Positions 15,200-18,785 of a DNA stretch of 18,785 bases are shown here, piece after piece. Position 1 is the stretch's first letter; the number at the start of each line of letters is the position of its first letter. Origin of the DNA: JAAYGT01 sp050252075. GTDB lineage: Bacteria > Pseudomonadota > Gammaproteobacteria > Burkholderiales > Burkholderiaceae_B. The stretch covers positions 1 through 18,785 of the forward strand of contig JBFWLP010000068.1 of the NCBI GenBank assembly GCA_050252075.1, written 5' to 3'. The notes under the pieces are model-generated. The model made no database searches. It was not told the origin of the DNA and worked only from the letters and a program-made list of their open reading frames with translations. Position numbers and translations under genes: made by a program.

Positions 15200-15991
15200 A
15201 TGAAACTTGCCGCCAACGTTTCCCTGCTGTATCCGGGCCCATTGCACGACCGACTGCGCCTGGCCGCCGAGCACGGCTTTACGGCCGTGGAAATTCTGGA
15301 TCCCTACGATACACCCGCGCAAACCCTGGCCCAGCATCTGGACGACCTGGGCATACAGCTGGTGCTGGTCAATACCCCGGCAGGCCCGGCCGGCGAACGC
15401 GGCCTGGGCTGCCTGCCCGATCACCGCCACGCGTTCCACGACGGTCTGCAGCAGGCGTTCCAGGTGTGCGAAGCCACCGGGTGCCGCACCGTTCACGTCA
15501 TGGCCGGCATCGTACCGCCGGCCATTGCGCACGATACCGCACGCGACACCCTGCTGGAAAATTTGCACAATGCGCTCGACGCCGCCGCCTCGCGTGGCAT
15601 AACGCTCACCCTTGAGGCATTGAACCGGCAGGACATGCCGGGTTATTTTTATTGGCACCCGGCCCAGGTCATGGATATTGTGGAAACGCTGAACCACGAA
15701 TCGCTGGGCGTGCAGTTCGATCTGTACCACACCCAGAAGGAATCGCTCGACCTGCGCGACATGCTGCAGACGGTTTGGCCCCGGCTGCGGCATGTGCAGT
15801 TCGCCGGCCGGCACGGTCGTCACGAACCCGACCTGCTCGACGAAAACGTTCGAAAGTGCCTGCTGGCCCTGAAGGCCCAGGGCTACCGTGGCTGGATAGG
15901 CTGCGAATACCGTCCGGCCGGCGATGCCCTGCAGGGCCTGGGTTGGCGGGCCGATTACCACGCGTTACTGGGCGACGACGGTTTCATCTAG
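15200..15991 (+). CDS. Hydroxypyruvate isomerase family protein
   Basis: This 263-residue cytoplasmic TIM-barrel protein matches the Hyi/OtnI family, which interconverts hydroxypyruvate and tartronate semialdehyde or isomerises 2-oxo-tetronates. Predicted metal ligands are all present: Glu139 in LTLEALN, Asp174 in VQFDLYHTQ, His198 in LRHVQFAG and Glu236 in GCEYRPAGD. FTAVEILDPYD (27-37) is the typical first strand. The ATG at 15200 starts with the family N-terminus, although no clear ribosome site is seen. Glyoxylate carboligase and tartronate semialdehyde reductase genes, the usual partners of Hyi, are not in the window, so I leave the symbol blank. It is divergent from the DsbA-fold gene (94 bases) and overlaps the convergent kinase gene by 27 bases. 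Confidence 0.9.
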   Translation: MKLAANVSLLYPGPLHDRLRLAAEHGFTAVEILDPYDTPAQTLAQHLDDLGIQLVLVNTPAGPAGERGLGCLPDHRHAFHDGLQQAFQVCEATGCRTVHVMAGIVPPAIAHDTARDTLLENLHNALDAAASRGITLTLEALNRQDMPGYFYWHPAQVMDIVETLNHESLGVQFDLYHTQKESLDLRDMLQTVWPRLRHVQFAGRHGRHEPDLLDENVRKCLLALKAQGYRGWIGCEYRPAGDALQGLGWRADYHALLGDDGFI

Positions 15992-18785
15992 CACCTTGCG
16001 CAGCGCCGCCGCCAGCTCCGCCTTGCGGTACGGTTTCTTCAGTAAATGCATACCGGGCTCCAGAAAGCCGTCGCGCATGATGACATCGTCGCTGTAGCCC
16101 GAGGTAAACAACACCTTCAGCGTCGGGTGATACGCAACGGCTTCGTCTGCCAGCTGGCGACCGTTCATTCCGCCCGGCATCATAATATCGGTGAACAGCA
16201 AATCAAGCTGGCTCAACTGGGCCATCAAACGCAGCGCGGCCTGCGGCCCGTCGGCCACATACACCTGATACCCCATGGCCTTGAGCTGCAACGATACAAA
16301 ATTGCGCACCATGGGCTCGTCTTCAACCACCAGCACGATTTCCCGCCCCCGGTGTTGCGGGTCTGGCAGTATCGGCAACTCAGGTGACGGCTCGGGCTGC
16401 TCGCAGCGCGGCAAGTAGATCTGCACGGTCGTACCTTCGTTGGGCCGCGAGAAAATGCGAATGGCGCCGCCCGACTGCTTGACGAAACCATGCACCATGC
16501 TCAGGCCCAGGCCGCTGCCCTTGCCTTGCTCTTTCGTGGTGAAGAAAGGATCAAAGACTCGCTCCAGCGCTTCTTTGTCCATGCCCACGCCCGAATCGGA
16601 CACCATCAGCGATACATAATCGCCCGGCGTAATGTCGTCGAGCGCCAGCGTATCCATGGGCCCCAGTTCGATATTCATGGTGCGGATCACCAGTTGCCCC
16701 CCCTCGGGCATGGCGTCGCGCGCATTCAGCGACAGGTTCAGCACCACGCTCTCGAACTGGGCGGCATCGATCAGCACCGGCCAGATATCGTTCTGCAAGG
16801 CCGGGCGCACAGTAATGTTCTCTCCCAGGGTGCGGCGCAGGATGGGGATCATGTGATCGATGATGCGCGACAGCCGGGTGGGTTTGGGGTCGAGCGGCTG
16901 ACGCCGGGCAAACGCCAGCAAATGCGCGGTCAGCTCGGCACCACGACTGGCGGCATGCACGGTGCTGCGGGCCAGCGCCTGCAAACGCGCATCGGCGGCC
17001 AGGCTTTCGGTGAGCATTTCCGCGTTCCCCAAAATGACCGTCAACAGGTTATTGAAGTCGTGCGCCACACCACCGGTCAACTGGCCCATGGCCTCCAGCT
17101 TCTGGGACTGCCTAAGCTGTTCGTCGCGCAGCTTCTGTACGCTGATGTCCTGCAGATAAACGGTCAGCCCCTCGCGGCCCGAATAGGCACGAATGTGGAA
17201 CCACCCGTCGAAATGCGGCGAGTAATACTCGAAATCGACATCGTTGCGTGAGTCGACCGCCTTGCGGAACTGATTCTCAACCTCGGTGCCGCGCAGATCG
17301 GGAAAAACCTGCCAAAGATCCCTGCCGGTCAGCTCCATATCTACTTGTTCGAGCAGGCGGCGGGCATAATCATTCATGAACAGAAAACGCCAGTCGTTAT
17401 CCACCATGTACACGGCGTCGGACATGGAGTTCAGCACATTCTGCAGCCGGCGGGCCGCCACACGGCTACGCAACTCGGCATCGATCTTCTGGAAAGACAA
17501 ACTGGCGATCTGGGCGATCTCCAGCATCAGGGCGTTATCCTCGGGAGAAAACCTGCCGGTCTCCGGGTCGCAAACCTGCACCTCGCCAATATCGACACCG
17601 TGCTCGTTACGCAACACGCCCACCAGCCGGGCATCACGAAAGGCGTCGCCGGAGCGATCTTCGCAGCCTTCAGGGGATGGTCCCGACAGCACCACCTGAT
17701 GCGGGTTGAACAAGGTAACCTTGGCGGAACCGCAGGAAATCAGGTGGCGTATGCGGGCGGCCAGCAGCTTGGCGGCGGCCTCGGGCGACAGGCAGGCAAT
17801 CAGCTCCGACGACAACCTGACCAGACCGTTCAGTCGCGCCAGACGCCTCTCGGTTTCCTGTTCACGCTGGCGCAATGTGCGGCGCCACACCTGGCCAAAA
17901 GCCAGCACCAGCGCAATCGTCAGCAAGCCCAGGGCGATATCGGTGGCGGCACGACGGGCCCAGGCCGCCAGCCGGTGATCCAGGGACACGCCGGCATAGG
18001 CACTGACGGGATACTGCTTGATCCGCTCGAAGGAAAAATGGCGATCAACCTGATAGTTCAGGGAGTGATTCTGGTAAGTGCCGGCGTCGGCCAGTGCCGC
18101 CTGGGGGCCCACGCTGCCGGCATCGAAAATTGCCCGGGCCTCGACATCAATGATGAAAGGGCTGCGAGCCATCAACGACCCATCCTGGCGCACGATACCC
18201 ACCACGTCGTCACGGTGGCTGCGCAGCAGGTCGAAGGCATTGGCCAACGCTTCTACGGAAAGCGACGCCACCAGTACCCCCTGCAACTGGCCGGCCTGAT
18301 TCACCACTTGCTGGCTGATGTTGATTACCCAAGGCCCCAGGGGTTGGGACGGCAGCTCAGGCATGGGTTCCGAGATGAACAACTGGCCGTTATTGCCGTA
18401 AAGATGTACAAGAAAGAGCGGGTGAGGACTGAAATCGTGGCCAAACAAACCCGTGTTGCGCGCATCGGCAACGACCTGCCCCGTCTGATCAAGCACCAGC
18501 AGATTGGAAACATAGGGAAGGCCACGCCGGCTGAGATCCAGGTTGACCCCCAAGGCGCGAAGATCAGGCTCATTGACCACATCGCGTGCCAAAGCGCCCA
18601 GCACCGCCTCGATGGTGCCCAGGGTTTGCGCCATTTCCGCCGCCACGACACTGCGGAGCCGCTGCGCCTCGGCATGCGCTTCGTCGGTGGCTCGCCGGTA
18701 ATCGAACCCGATCTGGATACACACAAACGCGATAATCGTTAGAACGACCAGAAATTCGATGACTCGCGTCCAGGGTCGATAAACA
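15965..18785 (-). CDS. Hybrid sensor histidine kinase, Cache-GAF-PAS-HisKA-HATPase-REC (5' partial)
   Basis: This large inner-membrane sensor kinase is cut by the right edge. The frame stays open past the GTG at 18724 and the extra 20 codons encode a membrane helix (FLVVLTIIAFVCIQIGF), so the real start is outside. Numbering from 18724: periplasmic Cache-like sensor (about 20-250), second helix 262-277, GAF-like domain (about 295-415), PAS domain (about 425-530), H-box GGVAHDFNNLL with His555, N-box Asn667, G1 box SDSGVGM (709-715), FDPFFTTKEQGKGSGLGLS (724-742), then a receiver domain with acceptor Asp846 in FTDIMMPGG and Lys897. Every catalytic element is intact. The signal and the downstream partner are not evident; no HTH regulator lies in the window. 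Confidence 0.93.
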   Translation of the reverse strand, partial: VYRPWTRVIEFLVVLTIIAFVCIQIGFDYRRATDEAHAEAQRLRSVVAAEMAQTLGTIEAVLGALARDVVNEPDLRALGVNLDLSRRGLPYVSNLLVLDQTGQVVADARNTGLFGHDFSPHPLFLVHLYGNNGQLFISEPMPELPSQPLGPWVINISQQVVNQAGQLQGVLVASLSVEALANAFDLLRSHRDDVVGIVRQDGSLMARSPFIIDVEARAIFDAGSVGPQAALADAGTYQNHSLNYQVDRHFSFERIKQYPVSAYAGVSLDHRLAAWARRAATDIALGLLTIALVLAFGQVWRRTLRQREQETERRLARLNGLVRLSSELIACLSPEAAAKLLAARIRHLISCGSAKVTLFNPHQVVLSGPSPEGCEDRSGDAFRDARLVGVLRNEHGVDIGEVQVCDPETGRFSPEDNALMLEIAQIASLSFQKIDAELRSRVAARRLQNVLNSMSDAVYMVDNDWRFLFMNDYARRLLEQVDMELTGRDLWQVFPDLRGTEVENQFRKAVDSRNDVDFEYYSPHFDGWFHIRAYSGREGLTVYLQDISVQKLRDEQLRQSQKLEAMGQLTGGVAHDFNNLLTVILGNAEMLTESLAADARLQALARSTVHAASRGAELTAHLLAFARRQPLDPKPTRLSRIIDHMIPILRRTLGENITVRPALQNDIWPVLIDAAQFESVVLNLSLNARDAMPEGGQLVIRTMNIELGPMDTLALDDITPGDYVSLMVSDSGVGMDKEALERVFDPFFTTKEQGKGSGLGLSMVHGFVKQSGGAIRIFSRPNEGTTVQIYLPRCEQPEPSPELPILPDPQHRGREIVLVVEDEPMVRNFVSLQLKAMGYQVYVADGPQAALRLMAQLSQLDLLFTDIMMPGGMNGRQLADEAVAYHPTLKVLFTSGYSDDVIMRDGFLEPGMHLLKKPYRKAELAAALRKVLDETVVAQ

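Noticed and set aside
17345..18742. A 465-codon open frame on the plus strand, opposite the histidine kinase
   Set aside because: The composition is low in hydrophobic core residues and shows no motif, while the minus strand carries an intact kinase with all catalytic boxes.
1..18785. CRISPR array, tRNA, rRNA, insertion sequence or prophage elements
   Set aside because: No regularly spaced repeats, no transposase or integrase-like proteins, and nearly the whole window is occupied by ordinary chromosomal genes of similar composition.

Overview
The window is about 18.8 kb of dense, GC-rich bacterial DNA. Fifteen protein genes cover nearly all of it; no intergenic gap exceeds 100 bp. I see no rRNA, tRNA, insertion sequence, phage gene or CRISPR array. 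Base composition, protein style (TRAP transporter, tandem-type universal stress protein, DUF2868/DUF3482 pair, MHYT-GGDEF-EAL protein) and gene types fit a betaproteobacterium of the Burkholderiales, most likely Alcaligenaceae (Bordetella/Pusillimonas-like). That placement is inference; no marker gene settles it.

Layout. (1) 1-2763, + strand: a TRAP transporter in the order small permease (cut by the window edge), large permease, periplasmic binding protein. (2) 2753-3250, - strand: a YbaK/ProX-type aminoacyl-tRNA deacylase, divergent from an M20 metallopeptidase (3348-4817, +). A repeated 11-bp motif lies between these two. (3) 4814-5377, - strand: an RNA 2',3'-cyclic phosphodiesterase (ThpR/LigT), divergent from (4) 5442-8614, +: a three-gene overlapping cassette of a DUF1232 membrane protein, a DUF2868 membrane protein and a DUF3482 GTPase. 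(5) 8606-9196, - strand: a universal stress protein that looks internally deleted and C-terminally shortened. (6) 15105 down to 9243, - strand: a tight five-gene run of a DsbA-fold HCCA-isomerase-like protein, an MHYT-GGDEF-EAL cyclic-di-GMP enzyme, a HlyD/MacA-like adaptor, an FtsX-type ABC permease and a LolD/MacB-type ATPase. (7) 15200-15991, +: a hydroxypyruvate isomerase family protein, divergent from the run. (8) 15965 to the right edge, - strand: a large hybrid histidine kinase whose N-terminus lies outside the window.

Working together: the TRAP genes form one uptake system. The DUF1232/DUF2868/DUF3482 genes overlap in a way that suggests translational coupling and a shared membrane-associated function that is not understood. 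The adaptor, permease and ATPase should form a MacAB-like export or lipoprotein-handling complex, and they appear co-transcribed with a cyclic-di-GMP signalling protein. All four convergent gene pairs overlap at their stop codons, leaving no room for ordinary terminators between them.

The best candidates for something undescribed are the GTPase cassette and the cyclic-di-GMP/ABC-export run. Both are family-level inferences from sequence read by eye, with no searches done.
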